Below, in pieces: positions 26,404-37,577 of a DNA stretch of 64,000 bases. The stretch is taken from assembly GCF_001427025.1 (NCBI RefSeq), contig NZ_LMGA01000001.1, positions 2,204,221 through 2,268,220 of the forward strand, read 5' to 3'. The notes under the pieces are model-generated. The model was not told where the DNA came from and made no database searches. It saw only the letters and a program-made list of their open reading frames with translations. How positions within the stretch are numbered: the stretch's first letter is position 1; every line of letters starts with the position of its first letter. The translations under genes and the position numbers were made by a program. This DNA comes from Mesorhizobium sp. Root554. Its GTDB lineage: Bacteria > Pseudomonadota > Alphaproteobacteria > Rhizobiales > Rhizobiaceae.

Positions 26404-27228
26404 ATGACAACGAGCATTGCCGAAACGATCGCCGACAGGCTGGACACCATGCCGGCCGGCGAGCGGCGCGCCGCGCATACGCTGATCGCCGGCTATCCGG
26501 TGGTCGGCCTCAAGACGGTCGCCGAATTCTCGCAGGCCGCCGGTGTCTCGTCCCCTACCATCCTGCGCTTCGTGGCGCGTCTCGGCTTCCAGAACTATCC
26601 GGAATTCCAGGCCGCCTTGCAGGATGAGCTCGCCGCCCAGCTCCAGTCGCCAGCGTCGCGCACGCACGGCAACCCGGCCACGCAGGACCGCACGTCGCCC
26701 ATGCTGGAGGCGACGATCGAGAATCTGCGGCAGACATTCATGCACCTGTCGCAGAAGCAACTGGCGGCGATCGTCCAGACACTGTGCGATCCGCGCGGCA
26801 AGATGTTTCTGGTCGGCGGCCGCTTCACCGATCCGCTGGCCCGCTATATGGCCGCCCACCTTGCCATCGTGCGGCCCAATGTCTTTCATCTCGCCGGGCA
26901 GGAAAGCCTGTGGCGCGACCGGCTGATCGACATGGGCAAGCGCGACGTCCTGGTGGTCTTCGACATACGCCGCTACCAGGACAGCCTGCTGCGCTTTGCC
27001 GAGAAGGCGCACCACCGGGGCGTGCAGGTCGTCCTCTTCACCGACCAGTGGCTGTCGCCAATCGCCCGCCTTGCCCGCCACGTCGTTGCCGGCCGCACCG
27101 CCGTCCCTTCGCCGTGGGACTCCTCCGCCTCACTGATGATCGTCGCCGAAACGCTGATCGGCGCCGTCACCGCGAGGCTGGAGGACAGCAGCGCGCGCCG
27201 CATCGACGAGATGGAGAACCTGCGCTGA
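26404..27228 (+). CDS. MurR/RpiR-family transcriptional regulator
   Basis: A 274-residue regulator. The N-terminal helix-turn-helix (residues about 1-80) contains TVAEFSQAAGVSSPTILRFV. A SIS phosphosugar-type fold occupies about residues 110-260 (GKMFLVGGRFTDPLARYMA, DVLVVFDIRRYQDSLL). The ATG at 26404 is the family start. It is divergent from the amidohydrolase-permease-ligase operon, with about 150 bases between them, and is its likely controller. In other rhizobial clusters RpiR proteins regulate amine or sugar catabolism. Confidence 0.9.
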   Translation: MTTSIAETIADRLDTMPAGERRAAHTLIAGYPVVGLKTVAEFSQAAGVSSPTILRFVARLGFQNYPEFQAALQDELAAQLQSPASRTHGNPATQDRTSPMLEATIENLRQTFMHLSQKQLAAIVQTLCDPRGKMFLVGGRFTDPLARYMAAHLAIVRPNVFHLAGQESLWRDRLIDMGKRDVLVVFDIRRYQDSLLRFAEKAHHRGVQVVLFTDQWLSPIARLARHVVAGRTAVPSPWDSSASLMIVAETLIGAVTARLEDSSARRIDEMENLR

Positions 27229-27433
27229 GGGATCGCTATCGGACGGAGGATGTTGAGATCTGAATATCGACAGCCCGAACCTTACGCAGATTTAATGTGC
27301 GTAAACGCGGGAGAATTGCCATAAAGGCCTGGTAACGACGTTGCTTCGTGCATGTCTAAGGTACGTTGCTGCGTCCTTCCGGGTCGGAGGAACCGGTAGG
27401 GTCAGGACGCACGTTTTCCTCACCGGAGCGCCG

Positions 27434-28594
27434 ATGGCCACCTGGAAACAGATTGTACTCTCGCTGGCGATCCTGATCGTCGCGGCGGCGGCGCGGGTCG
27501 GGTTCTTTCCCGGCTCGCACGACGTGCTTGCCCGCTGGGGCATAGAATGGGCGCAAGCCTCGACGCCGAAGACCGCCGCGAGCGGCGAGGACACCGGCAA
27601 TCGGCGCGGCAATCGCGGCGGCGGCGCACAGACGCCCGTCGTTACCGCGCAGGTCTCGACAGCCACCATCAACGACAAGCTCCAGGCCATCGGCACCGGC
27701 CGCGCCAAGGCGACCGTGACCGTCAATCCCTATGCCTCCGGCCGGCTGACCGAATTCCTCGTCCAGTCCGGCGCCCATGTCCAGGCTGGACAGGTCATTG
27801 CCAGGCTGGATTCCGAAACCGAGGAAATTGCGCTGGAGCGCGCCAAGGCGGCGCGCGACGACGCCAAGGCCAAGGTCGATCGCACGCGGTCGCTGCGCTC
27901 TTCCAATGCGGCGACCTCGGTGCAGTTAACCGATGCCGAGCTGGCGCTGCGCAACAACGAACTCAGCGTCCATGACGCGCAGGTCGCCTTCGACCGCCGT
28001 TCGGTGACCTCGCCGATTTCGGGCGTTGTCGGCATCCTGCCCATCGAGGCCGGCAACTACGTGACCAACCAGAGCGCCATCGCCACCATCGACGACCGCT
28101 CCAGCATCCTCGTCGATTTCTGGGTGCCGGAGCGCTTTGCCGCCGCCATCAAGATCGGCGCCATGATAAAAGCTTCGTCCCTGGCCAACCCCGGAAACGC
28201 CTTCGAAGGGGCCGTTTCTGCCATCGACAACCGCATTGACGAGAAAAGCCGCACGCTGTGGGTGCAGGCGACCATCGACAATCCGGCGGATTCGCTACGC
28301 GCCGGCATGTCCTTCCAGGTCACCATGCAATTCCCCGGCGACACCTATCCGGCGGTCAGCCCGCTGGCCATCCAGTGGGGTTCGGACGGCGCTTTCATCT
28401 GGACCGTCGAGGCCGGCAAGGCCAAGCGCGTGCCCGTCCGCATCATCCAGCGCAACACCGAGACGGTGCTGATCGACGCGCCCGTCGAAACCGGCGCGGT
28501 CGTCGTCACCGAGGGCGTCCAGAGCGTGCGCGAAGGCGGCGAGGTGCGCGTCGCCCGCGACGACCAGCGCCCGGCCAGCACCACCGGCTCGTGA
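27434..28594 (+). CDS. RND efflux membrane-fusion (periplasmic adaptor) protein
   Basis: A 386-residue adaptor of an RND pump. A membrane anchor covers residues 4-25 (WKQIVLSLAILIVAAAAR). The biotinyl-lipoyl half motifs are VNPYASGRLTEFLVQSGAHV and VTSPISGVVGILPIEAGNYV, around a coiled-coil hairpin (about residues 120-175). The beta-barrel and membrane-proximal domains follow. The ATG at 27434 is chosen by the anchor; the frame upstream is read-through. The pump gene starts 14 bases after its stop. No outer-membrane factor gene is in the window. Confidence 0.92.
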   Translation: MATWKQIVLSLAILIVAAAARVGFFPGSHDVLARWGIEWAQASTPKTAASGEDTGNRRGNRGGGAQTPVVTAQVSTATINDKLQAIGTGRAKATVTVNPYASGRLTEFLVQSGAHVQAGQVIARLDSETEEIALERAKAARDDAKAKVDRTRSLRSSNAATSVQLTDAELALRNNELSVHDAQVAFDRRSVTSPISGVVGILPIEAGNYVTNQSAIATIDDRSSILVDFWVPERFAAAIKIGAMIKASSLANPGNAFEGAVSAIDNRIDEKSRTLWVQATIDNPADSLRAGMSFQVTMQFPGDTYPAVSPLAIQWGSDGAFIWTVEAGKAKRVPVRIIQRNTETVLIDAPVETGAVVVTEGVQSVREGGEVRVARDDQRPASTTGS

Positions 28595-28607
28595 GCTGAG
28601 CCCGGCG

Positions 28608-31600
28608 ATGACCGAAACCGTCAACACCAGCGACAACAGCTTCACCGCGCTATTCATCCGCAGGCCGGTGCTGGCCTTCGTTCTGAACACGCTGATCGCC
28701 GTCGCCGGCCTTGCCGCCTTCTATGGCGTCGAGATCCGCGAACTGCCCGATGTCGACCGCGCCGTCATCACCGTTTCGACCAATTTCGAAGGGGCCGCCG
28801 CCGAAACCATCGACCGCGAGCTGACCGGCACCATTGAGGGCGCGGTTGCCCGCGTCTCCGGCGTCAAGTCGATTTCCTCTTCCTCGTCATTCGGCTCCAG
28901 CCGCGTCACCATCGAGTTCAACGACGGTATCGACCTCAACGTCGCCGCCTCGGACGTGCGCGATGCGGTCAGCCGCGTCGCCAATCAGATTCCGGACGAC
29001 GCGGACGCACCGCGCATCGTCAAGGCGGACGCCAATTCCGACGCCGTGATGCGCCTGGCCGTAACCTCCGATTCCATGGCCGTCGAAGATATGTCCATCC
29101 TGGTCGAGGACCAGATCGAGGATGAGCTTGCCGCCGTTCCCGGCGTCGCCGACGTCCAGGTCTATGGCGACCGCGACAAGATCTTCCTCATTGACGTCGA
29201 CCAGGGCAAGCTGGCCAGCCTGGGCTATACGGTTGCCGACCTGCGCACCGCGCTGGCCTCCGTCGCCTTCGACACGCCGGCCGGTTCGATCACCACGACC
29301 AACCAGAACCTCATCGTCCGCACCACCGCCGATGTCACCACGCCGGAGGAGTTCGAGGCCATCGTCATCGGCGGCACGACCCGCATCGGCGACGTCGCCA
29401 CCGTGACGCTGGGCGGCGACATCAACCAGTCGACATTGCGCTCCGACGGCAAGGTCGGCATCGGCATCGGCATCGTGCGCGCCGCCGAATCCAACACGCT
29501 CGACATTTCGGAAGGTGTGAAGGCCGCCGTCGCCAACATTCAGAAGACGCTGCCCAAGGGCATGTCGATCAAGATCACCAGCGACGACGCCGTCTTCGTC
29601 AACGGCGCCGTGCACGAGGTCGAGATCGCGCTGTCGCTGTCAGTCTCCATCGTTCTGATCGTCATCTTCCTCTTCCTGCTGGACTGGCGCGCCACGCTCA
29701 TCCCCGCCTTTTCCATGCCGGTCGCCATGATCGGCACCATCGCGGCGATCTATCTCGCCGGCTTCTCCATCAACATCCTCACCCTGCTGGCGCTGGTGCT
29801 CGCCACGGGTCTGGTGGTCGACGACGCCATCGTGGTGCTGGAAAACATCGTGCGAAGGCGCAACGAGGGCATGGGACCCCGCGCCGCCGCCGTGCTGGGT
29901 ACCCAGGAAGTCTTCTTTGCCGTCATCGCCACCACCGCGACGCTGGTGGCGGTGTTTGTGCCGATCTCGTTCCTGCCCGGCCAGACCGGCGGCCTGTTTC
30001 GTGAATTCGGCTTCGTGCTGGCCATGTCTGTCATCCTCTCTTGCGTGGTCGCGCTGACGCTCTGCCCCATGCTCGCCTCGCGCATGCTGTCGCAGGCCTC
30101 CCTGCACCATGAAGAGCGTGGCGGAATTGTCGGCAAGGTCGGCGGCGGTCTCGTTTCCGCCTATCGCCGCATCCTGCACATCTGCCTCGATGCACCCGTC
30201 ATCGTGCTTTTGATCGCCGTGCTCTTCGCCGGTGTCGCCTTTAGCCTATTCGGCACCATCCGGCAGGAACTGACGCCGACCGAAGACCGCGCCACGGTGT
30301 TGCTCCGCATCAGCGCGCCGCAAGGCGTCAGCCTCGATTACACGACCTCGCAGATGCGCCGCATCGAGGAACTGATCCAGCCGCTGCGCGATTCCGGCGA
30401 GATCGAAAGCACGTTCGAGAGCGCCGGCTTCGGCGGCAACTACAATTCCGGCTTCATGGTGATGACGCTGGCGCCGTGGGACCAGCGCAGCCGCAGCCAG
30501 CAGCAGATCACCCAGCAGATAACCCAACTCGTTCGCCAGGTGCCAAGCGTGCGCGTCTTCCCGGCGCAGCCGAACAGTCTCGGCATTCGCGGCGCCGGCA
30601 ACGGCCTGCAGTTCGCGCTGGTCGGCAACGACCGGGCGGCGCTCTCCACCGCCGCCGGCAAGATCATCGACGAAATGCAGAAGGACCCCCGCTTCCAGCA
30701 GCCGCGCCTGTCGGTCGACCCGACGCAGCCGCAGCTTGCCGTGGCGATCGACCGCGCCCGCGCCTCCGACCTCGGCATCGACATTACCGGTCTCGCCAAC
30801 ACGCTTCAGGCGATGCTCGACGGCAACAAGGTCGGCGACGTCTATATCGGCGACCGCAGCTTCGATGTGAAGCTGGTCTCGACCACCAACCCGATCAACG
30901 ATCCGACCGACCTGGAAAACGTCTTCCTCAAGACCGCGGACGGCCGTTATGTGCCGATGTCAACCATCGCGACGCTGACCGAGCGCGCCGTGCCCCCCTC
31001 GCTGACGCGCGAGCAGCAGCAGCCTTCGGTGGCGATCACCTCGACGCTGAGCGGCGACTTCGCGCTGGGCGACGCTTTGACGGAAGCGCAGCGCATCGCC
31101 ACGCCGCTGTTGCCGGCGGGCTCGCGGCTGGTGCCGCTGGCGGAGGCCGCGACGCTCGGTGAAACCAACAGCGGCATGATCACCATCTTCGGCTTCGCGC
31201 TGGTCATCATCCTGCTGGTGTTGGCGGCGCAGTTCGAAAGCTTCGTTTCCGCCGTCATCATCATGGCGACGGTGCCGCTGGGCCTCGCCTGCGCCATCTT
31301 CGCGCTGATCCTCACCGGCACCAGCCTCAACGCCTACAGCCAGATCGGCCTCGTGCTGCTTGTCGGCGTCATGGCCAAGAACGGCATCCTGATCGTCGAA
31401 TTCGCCAACCAGCTGCGCGACCGCGGGCTCGGCGTGCGCGAATCGATCGAGCAGGCAGCCAACATCCGCCTGCGACCGGTGATGATGACGATGATCTGCA
31501 CCGTGCTCGGCGGCCTGCCGCTGGTGATGGCGAGCGGCGCCGGCGCTGAGGCCCGCATAGCGCTTGGCTGGGTCATCGTCGGCGGTCTCGGCCTGGCGAC

Positions 31601-31736
31601 GGTTTCCACCCTGTTCCTGACGCCGGTCGCCTATCTGCTGCTCGGCCGCTTCGTCACGCCGAAGACGCATGAGGAAAGCCGCCTCAAGCGCGAGTTGGAA
31701 GAAGCGGCCTATGCCAATGTCGAACCGGCGGAATAG
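28608..31736 (+). CDS. RND efflux pump permease (HAE1 class)
   Basis: A 1042-residue inner-membrane pump with twelve membrane segments and two large periplasmic loops. The proton-relay segment GLVVDDAIVVLENIVRRR (residues about 403-420) has the paired Asp typical of the class. The N-terminal start FIRRPVLAFVLNTLI and GRKxxP-like features are as in AcrB relatives. It exports hydrophobic compounds together with the adaptor encoded just upstream. Substrate and regulator are not evident; the TetR gene at 32511 is a candidate. Confidence 0.94.
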   Translation: MTETVNTSDNSFTALFIRRPVLAFVLNTLIAVAGLAAFYGVEIRELPDVDRAVITVSTNFEGAAAETIDRELTGTIEGAVARVSGVKSISSSSSFGSSRVTIEFNDGIDLNVAASDVRDAVSRVANQIPDDADAPRIVKADANSDAVMRLAVTSDSMAVEDMSILVEDQIEDELAAVPGVADVQVYGDRDKIFLIDVDQGKLASLGYTVADLRTALASVAFDTPAGSITTTNQNLIVRTTADVTTPEEFEAIVIGGTTRIGDVATVTLGGDINQSTLRSDGKVGIGIGIVRAAESNTLDISEGVKAAVANIQKTLPKGMSIKITSDDAVFVNGAVHEVEIALSLSVSIVLIVIFLFLLDWRATLIPAFSMPVAMIGTIAAIYLAGFSINILTLLALVLATGLVVDDAIVVLENIVRRRNEGMGPRAAAVLGTQEVFFAVIATTATLVAVFVPISFLPGQTGGLFREFGFVLAMSVILSCVVALTLCPMLASRMLSQASLHHEERGGIVGKVGGGLVSAYRRILHICLDAPVIVLLIAVLFAGVAFSLFGTIRQELTPTEDRATVLLRISAPQGVSLDYTTSQMRRIEELIQPLRDSGEIESTFESAGFGGNYNSGFMVMTLAPWDQRSRSQQQITQQITQLVRQVPSVRVFPAQPNSLGIRGAGNGLQFALVGNDRAALSTAAGKIIDEMQKDPRFQQPRLSVDPTQPQLAVAIDRARASDLGIDITGLANTLQAMLDGNKVGDVYIGDRSFDVKLVSTTNPINDPTDLENVFLKTADGRYVPMSTIATLTERAVPPSLTREQQQPSVAITSTLSGDFALGDALTEAQRIATPLLPAGSRLVPLAEAATLGETNSGMITIFGFALVIILLVLAAQFESFVSAVIIMATVPLGLACAIFALILTGTSLNAYSQIGLVLLVGVMAKNGILIVEFANQLRDRGLGVRESIEQAANIRLRPVMMTMICTVLGGLPLVMASGAGAEARIALGWVIVGGLGLATVSTLFLTPVAYLLLGRFVTPKTHEESRLKRELEEAAYANVEPAE

Positions 31737-31867
31737 CCGGCGCGACTGAAGCCCGCATTTTTACCATCCCACGAGATAAGCGGCCTCGTCGTCTACCTTT
31801 CCATAAACGCCCCCCGCACCGGGTGACATCGGCGCCATCACGCTCTATGTGTGCCGCCGTTGAGAGA

Positions 31868-31884
31868 TGACGGCCTCTGGCCGT
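31868..31884 (+). other. perfect hairpin before the MaoC-like gene
   Basis: GACGGCC-TCT-GGCCGTC forms a seven-base-pair stem about 20 bases before the GTG start at 31904. It has no U-run. It might affect translation of the following gene, or be chance in GC-rich DNA. Confidence 0.3.
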
Positions 31885-31903
31885 CGGTGCGGGAGACGAC
31901 CGG

Positions 31904-32392
31904 GTGGAAGCGATCCGACTTGACGCATTGCTGGCAAGCGTCGGCGCCGAGGTCGGCGTATCGCCCTGGCGCGTCGTCACGCAGACCATGATCGACCAGT
32001 TCGCCGATGCGACCGACGACCACCAGTTCATCCATTGCGATCCGGCACGCGCTGCGAAAGAAACGCCGTTCGGCGGCACCATCGCCCATGGTTTTCTCAC
32101 CCTTTCGCTGCTCTCGGCCATGACGTTCGAAACGCTGCCGCCGCTCGAGAACGGCAAGATGGGCGTCAACCAGGGCTTCGACCAAATCCGCTTCCTGGCT
32201 CCGGTCAAGACCGGCGCACGCATCCGCGCCCGCTTCGTCCTTGCCGAGGTGAAGGCGCGGCCGTCCGGCTGGGTGCAGGCGACGCACGACGTGACGATCG
32301 AGATCGAAGGCAGCAAGAAGCCGGCGCTCACCGCCCGCTGGCTGACCCTGACCTTCGTCGAACCGGAAACGGCGGAACCCGCTGCGTCCTGA
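31904..32392 (+). CDS. MaoC-like hot-dog dehydratase
   Basis: A 162-residue single-domain (R)-hydratase-like protein. The catalytic Asp/His signature is in FADATDDHQFIHCDPARA (residues about 32-49), and PFGGTIAHGFLTLSLL supports it. Such enzymes hydrate trans-2-enoyl-CoA or related acyl groups. The start is GTG with GGGAGACGAC upstream. It sits alone between the RND pump and the TetR regulator. Whether the regulator controls it is unknown. Confidence 0.9.
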   Translation: MEAIRLDALLASVGAEVGVSPWRVVTQTMIDQFADATDDHQFIHCDPARAAKETPFGGTIAHGFLTLSLLSAMTFETLPPLENGKMGVNQGFDQIRFLAPVKTGARIRARFVLAEVKARPSGWVQATHDVTIEIEGSKKPALTARWLTLTFVEPETAEPAAS

Positions 32393-32510
32393 TACGGCAA
32401 GCCATTCCCGAGCTTCCGGCCACCTGCTGCACGAGCTTCCCCTGCGACATCTTGTCGTCGGAAGTACGGCGTATATATTCTGACCGCAGAGAACGAGAAA
32501 GGCAGCCGCA

Positions 32511-33155
32511 TTGGCGCTGACCGTACAAAAACGCCGCGAACAGCATAAGGCGGCCCTGCGATCCGACCTTTTGGCCGCGGCCCACAAGCTTGTCCAGGAA
32601 GAAGGTTACGAGGGGCTGACCATCCGCAAGCTGGCGCAGCGCGTCGGCTATGCACCGATGTCGGTCTATTCCTATTTCGCCGACAAGCAGGACATCCTCT
32701 TCGCGCTCGCCGAAGATGCTTTCGAAATATTGGCGCGGCGCATCGAGGAGCATCAATCCGACGATCCGATGGAATCGCTGCGCGCCGTGATGACCGAATA
32801 CGCCGCCTTCGGCCTCGGTAATCCCAACGAGTACCGCACCGTTTTCATGACCGAGAAGCTGAAGGCGCCGGAAGGCCGCAGCTTCCAGGAGATGGAGAAT
32901 GGCAACCCGGCCATGAATGTGCTGATCGACCGCGTCGAGGCCTGCGTCGCAGCCGGCAAGCTCAAGGGCGATCCGCGCGCCATCGCCACCATGTTGTGGG
33001 CGGTAGGCCACGGCACCATATCGCTGCTGATCACCTTTCCGTTCTATCCCTTCGGCGATCCGCAAGCCTTCGTGCGCCGCATGTGCGACTTCACCATCGC
33101 CGGCCTGGCCGACAAGGAAGTCGAACCCCTGAGCGACCAGCCCGCAAACTGCTGA
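32511..33155 (+). CDS. TetR/AcrR-family transcriptional regulator
   Basis: A 214-residue repressor. The N-terminal helix-turn-helix reads GLTIRKLAQRVGYAPMSVYS with YFADKQDIL (residues about 36-65). The C-terminal ligand domain resembles the TetR_C WHG group (VGHGTISLLITFPF). The start is TTG at 32511, preceded by GAGAAAGG. Possible targets are its own gene, the MaoC gene, the RND pump, or the palindromic sites at 33295-33367 downstream (inference). Confidence 0.9.
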   Translation: MALTVQKRREQHKAALRSDLLAAAHKLVQEEGYEGLTIRKLAQRVGYAPMSVYSYFADKQDILFALAEDAFEILARRIEEHQSDDPMESLRAVMTEYAAFGLGNPNEYRTVFMTEKLKAPEGRSFQEMENGNPAMNVLIDRVEACVAAGKLKGDPRAIATMLWAVGHGTISLLITFPFYPFGDPQAFVRRMCDFTIAGLADKEVEPLSDQPANC

Positions 33156-33294
33156 ATTGCGCCGCGAAAGCCGATTAAGGACGGGTGCCTCCTTCGAGGC
33201 TCGCCCATAGAATATCGTACCCACTCAGGCCCCGTGCCAGCGGTCTCGTTCATATCGATCGAGCCCTTGGAGACACGTGATCAGAAAAATTATT

Positions 33295-33367
33295 CGTACA
33301 TGTACATTTTCTGACTTGAACTTCTCCATCGGCAGGCGTACATGAACGCCATACCGTACATGTACGG
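33295..33367. promoter_or_regulatory. three palindromic GTACATG-type operator candidates
   Basis: Three related palindromes lie before a small secreted-protein gene. They are CGTACATGTACA at 33295-33306, an imperfect GGCGTACATGAACGCC at 33335-33350 and a perfect CCGTACATGTACGG at 33354-33367. Their centres are 42 and 18 bases apart. Such dyads are typical operator shapes for TetR- or LuxR-type dimers. The last one ends 25 bases before the ATG at 33393. The intergenic stretch 33156-33392 holds nothing else I can identify. Confidence 0.5.
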
Positions 33368-33392
33368 AAAGAATTTGCCCCGGAGAAAGACC

Positions 33393-33638
33393 ATGAAGAA
33401 GACCGTTCTTGCCATTGCTGCCCTGGCTGCCTTCACTGGCGCCGCCTTTGCCGGCGAGCCTGTCCAGACCACGCAGCCCACCGCCTGCATCCAGACCAAT
33501 GCGAATGTGAAACTGGATTGCGTCTCGACCGGCTCGGTCGAAGCCAGGCATTCCGCCGTGAACCCCGGCTCAGCCGAAGCCAAGACCCCTCGCCTCGGTA
33601 TCGAGGTGAACCCCTGGATCATGCCGAGCAGCTTCTGA
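33393..33638 (+). CDS. small secreted protein
   Basis: An 81-residue protein with a clear signal peptide (MKKTVLAIAALAAFTGAAFA) and a mature part of about 61 residues containing two Cys (about 15 residues apart) that could form a disulphide. The ATG at 33393 follows a GGAGAAAG site. Its signal peptide resembles the small proteins encoded at 46.2-47.7 kb, but the mature part does not share their GxPxLAGQ motif. A hairpin terminator follows. Function unknown. Confidence 0.75.
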   Translation: MKKTVLAIAALAAFTGAAFAGEPVQTTQPTACIQTNANVKLDCVSTGSVEARHSAVNPGSAEAKTPRLGIEVNPWIMPSSF

Positions 33639-33683
33639 TCGGCTTAAACTGCCGCTTAAAGCGCGCAGCGCGGACCCTGAAAT

Positions 33684-33719
33684 ACCAAAGGCGGTGAGGG
33701 AAACCTCGCCGCCTTTGGT
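33684..33719. terminator. bidirectional hairpin between convergent genes
   Basis: ACCAAAGGCGG and CCGCCTTTGGT pair, with an inner GAGG/CCTC and a GAAA loop, giving a stem of about 16 pairs. It lies between the stop of the small secreted-protein gene (33638) and the stop of the convergent 74-residue gene (33729). No long U-run is present on either side, so termination may be partial. Confidence 0.6.
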
Positions 33720-33728
33720 CATTGGGCG

Positions 33729-34568
<840 letters not shown>

Positions 34569-34576
<8 letters not shown>

Positions 34577-37500
34577 TCAACCGCCCTCCCGTCTCGTCGA
34601 AGAACACCGTGCCTGACACCTCCACCTCGATGACGCCGTCCGGCATCGGCACATGGAGCGTTTCGCCCATCCTGTCCCGTCCGCCTGCGAGCAGCGCCAG
34701 CGCGATAGAGCGGCCGCAATTCTCCGACCAGTAGCTTGAGGTCACATGCCCGATCATCTTCATCGGGATCGGCTGCTTCGGATCGGCGACGATCTGCGCC
34801 CCCTCCTCCAGCACAATTTTCGGGTCCTTTGTCCTCAGCCCGACAAGCTGCTTGCGGCCCTTGGCCACGAGGTCAGGCCGCGTCAGGCCGCGAATGCCGA
34901 CGAAATCGGTTTTCTTCTTGCCAACCGCCCAGTCGAGGCCGGCGTCGTTCGGCGTCACCGTGCCGTCCGTATCCTGGCCGACGATGATGTAGCCCTTTTC
35001 GGCGCGCAGCACATGCATGGTCTCCGTGCCGTAGGCGCAGGCGCCGTGCTTCTGGCCCTCGACCCACAGCGCTTCCCATACGGCCTCGCCATAATCCGCG
35101 GGGACGTTGACCTCGAAGCCGCGTTCGCCCGAGAACGACATGCGGAACAGCCGCGTCGGCACGCCGCAAATCTTTCCCTCGCGCACCGACATATGCGGCA
35201 TCGCCTCGTCCGCCATGTCGATGCCCTCGACCAGCGGCGCGATGATCTCCCGGCTCTTTGGACCCTGTACGGCGATCACCGCCCATTGCTCGGTGGTCGA
35301 GGTCAGCCAGACGTTCAGATGCGGGAATTCCGTCTGGAGATAGTCTTCCATGTGGTTCATGACGCGCGGCGCGCCGCCGGTCGTCGTCGTCACATGGAAG
35401 CGGTCGGCGCTGAGCCGTCCGACCACGCCGTCATCATAGATGAAGCCGTCCTCGCGCAGCATGATGCCATAGCGGCAGCGGCCTGGCTCCAGCTTCTCCC
35501 ATGGGTTGGTGTAGAGAAGTTCCATGAATTTCGCGGCGTCCGGCCCGACAACTTCGATCTTGCCGAGCGTCGAGGCGTCGAACAGGCCGGCGGATTTGCG
35601 CACCGTCACGCATTCACGATCGACGGCCTTGTGCATATCCTCGCCGGCTTGCGGAAAATACCAGGCGCGTTTCCACTGGCCGACATCCTCGAACACCGCG
35701 CCGTTCCGCTCGGCCCAGGGGTGGATGGCAGTGCGCCGCGTCGGCTCGAACAGCGGCCCGCGCGCATGGTTGACGATGGCGCCGAACGTCACCGGCGTGT
35801 AGGGCGCGCGGAAGGTCGTCAGCCCGACTTCCGGGATCGTCTTGCCGAGCTCGTCGGCGGCGATGGCAAGGCCATGCATGTTCGACGTCTTGCCCTGGTC
35901 GGTCGCCATGCCGTTGGTCGTGAAGCGCTTGACGTGCTCGATCGAGCGCATGCCCTCATGCACGGCCTGGCGGATATCCTTGGCGGTGACATCGTTCTGG
36001 AAATCGACGAAGGCCTTGACGGTGGTGCCGGGTCCGGCGCCGGGCGCTGCGCCAACCATGCCGCGCGACCAGCCTTCGCTGGCTTCGACTTTGGGTTTGG
36101 CCGGCTTTTCCGACTTCCCGGCGGCCGCACCGCCCCTCGCCTCGCGCGCCGCTTTGGTTCCGGCGGCATAAGCTTCATCAATCGATGCGGCGAGCCCGTC
36201 CGTACCGTTGCAGGCGCCGACAGAGACGCAGTCCTGCGCATAGGTGCCGGGCAGGAAGCGCTTCACCTCGTCGTTGAACACAACCTTGCCACGTGACTGC
36301 GAGAACAGGTGAACCGACGGTGTCCAGCCCGCCGACATCAAAAGCGCATCGACCGCAATGGTGCGTTCGCCGCCGCCAGTGCGCCGCTGCACGGTCATGG
36401 ATGAGACGCGCAGCCTGCCACCGGTTCGCACCACCGCGCGGCCGTCGTGGATTTCAATGCCGGCGGCGCGAGCCCGGTCGACCAGCTCGCCGGCCGGGTT
36501 GTCGCGCAGATCGACGATGGCCGCGATAGCGATGCCGGCGGCTTTCAGGTCCAGAGCCGCCGCATAGGCGGAATCATTGGCGGTAAAAATCCCGACATTT
36601 TTGCCGACGGCAACGCCGTAATGGTTGAGATAGGTCCGCGCAGCCGAGGCCAGCATGACGCCCGGCCGGTCATTGTCGGTGAAAACCATGTGCCGCTCGA
36701 TCGAGCCGGTGGCGAGAACAACCTTTTTGGCGCGTACCTGCCAGAGCCGCTCGCGCGGCAGGTCACGGCCGGGAGCCGCGAGGTGGTCGCTGACACGCTC
36801 GGTCAGGCCGATGAAATTCTGCGCATAGTAGCCGAATGCCGTGGTGCGCGAGAGCACCCGCACGTTCGGCATCGTCTTGAGACGCGCGACCACACCCTGC
36901 GCCCAGCTCCAGCCATCCTGCCCTTCGATCCTGGCGCCGCTCTCGAACCGCAGCGCACCACCCAGTTCAGCCTGCTCATCGGCAATGACGACACGCACAC
37001 CGCTCTCAGCCGCCGCCAGCGCCGCAGCCAGTCCGGCCGCGCCGCCGCCCAGCACCAGCACATCGCAATGGGCGAAGCGCGAGGAATAATGGTCCGGGTC
37101 CGGCTGGTCCGGCGCAACGCCGAGGCCGGCAGCGGCGCGGATCTTCGGTTCGTACAGATTCTTCCACGCCGCCTTCGGCCACATGAAGGTCTTGTAGTAG
37201 AAGCCGGCGGAAAAGAATGGCGAGGCCATATCGTTCACCGCGCCGACATCGAAGGAAAGCGACGGCCAGCGGTTCTGCGAATGCGCCGTGAGCCCGTCAT
37301 AGAGCTCCTGCACCGTCGCCCGCACATTCGGCGTCGTGCGCGCGGCATCGCGCACGATCTGCACCAGCGCATTGGGCTCTTCCGCGCCGGCCGAAAGAAT
37401 GCCGCGCGGGCGGTGATACTTGAACGACCGGCCGGTGAGATGCACGCCGTTGGCCAACAGCGCCGAAGCCAGCGTGTCGCCCTCGACGCCAGCATAGGAC

Positions 37501-37577
37501 TGGCCGTCGAATGTGAAGCTCGCCGCCTTGGCATGGCTGAAGCGGCCCGCGCCGGGGATGCGGTAGGAAGCGGTCAT
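34569..37577 (-). CDS. soxA: sarcosine oxidase subunit alpha
   Basis: A 1002-residue subunit. The N-terminal part has a 2Fe-2S-ferredoxin-like fold (FTFDGQSYAGVEGDTLASAL). A Rossmann FAD/NAD region follows with CDVLVLGGGAAGLAAALAAA at residues about 168-187. The C-terminal about 380 residues form a glycine-cleavage T-protein-like folate domain (AVIAVQGPKSREIIAPLVEG; RMSFSGERGFEVNVPADYG). soxD ends and soxA begins in a TAATG overlap. Length and order match the family. Confidence 0.95.

Noticed and set aside
34746..36296. A 516-codon plus-strand frame
   Set aside because: It is the antisense of soxA in high-GC DNA, with His/Arg-rich composition typical of shadow frames.
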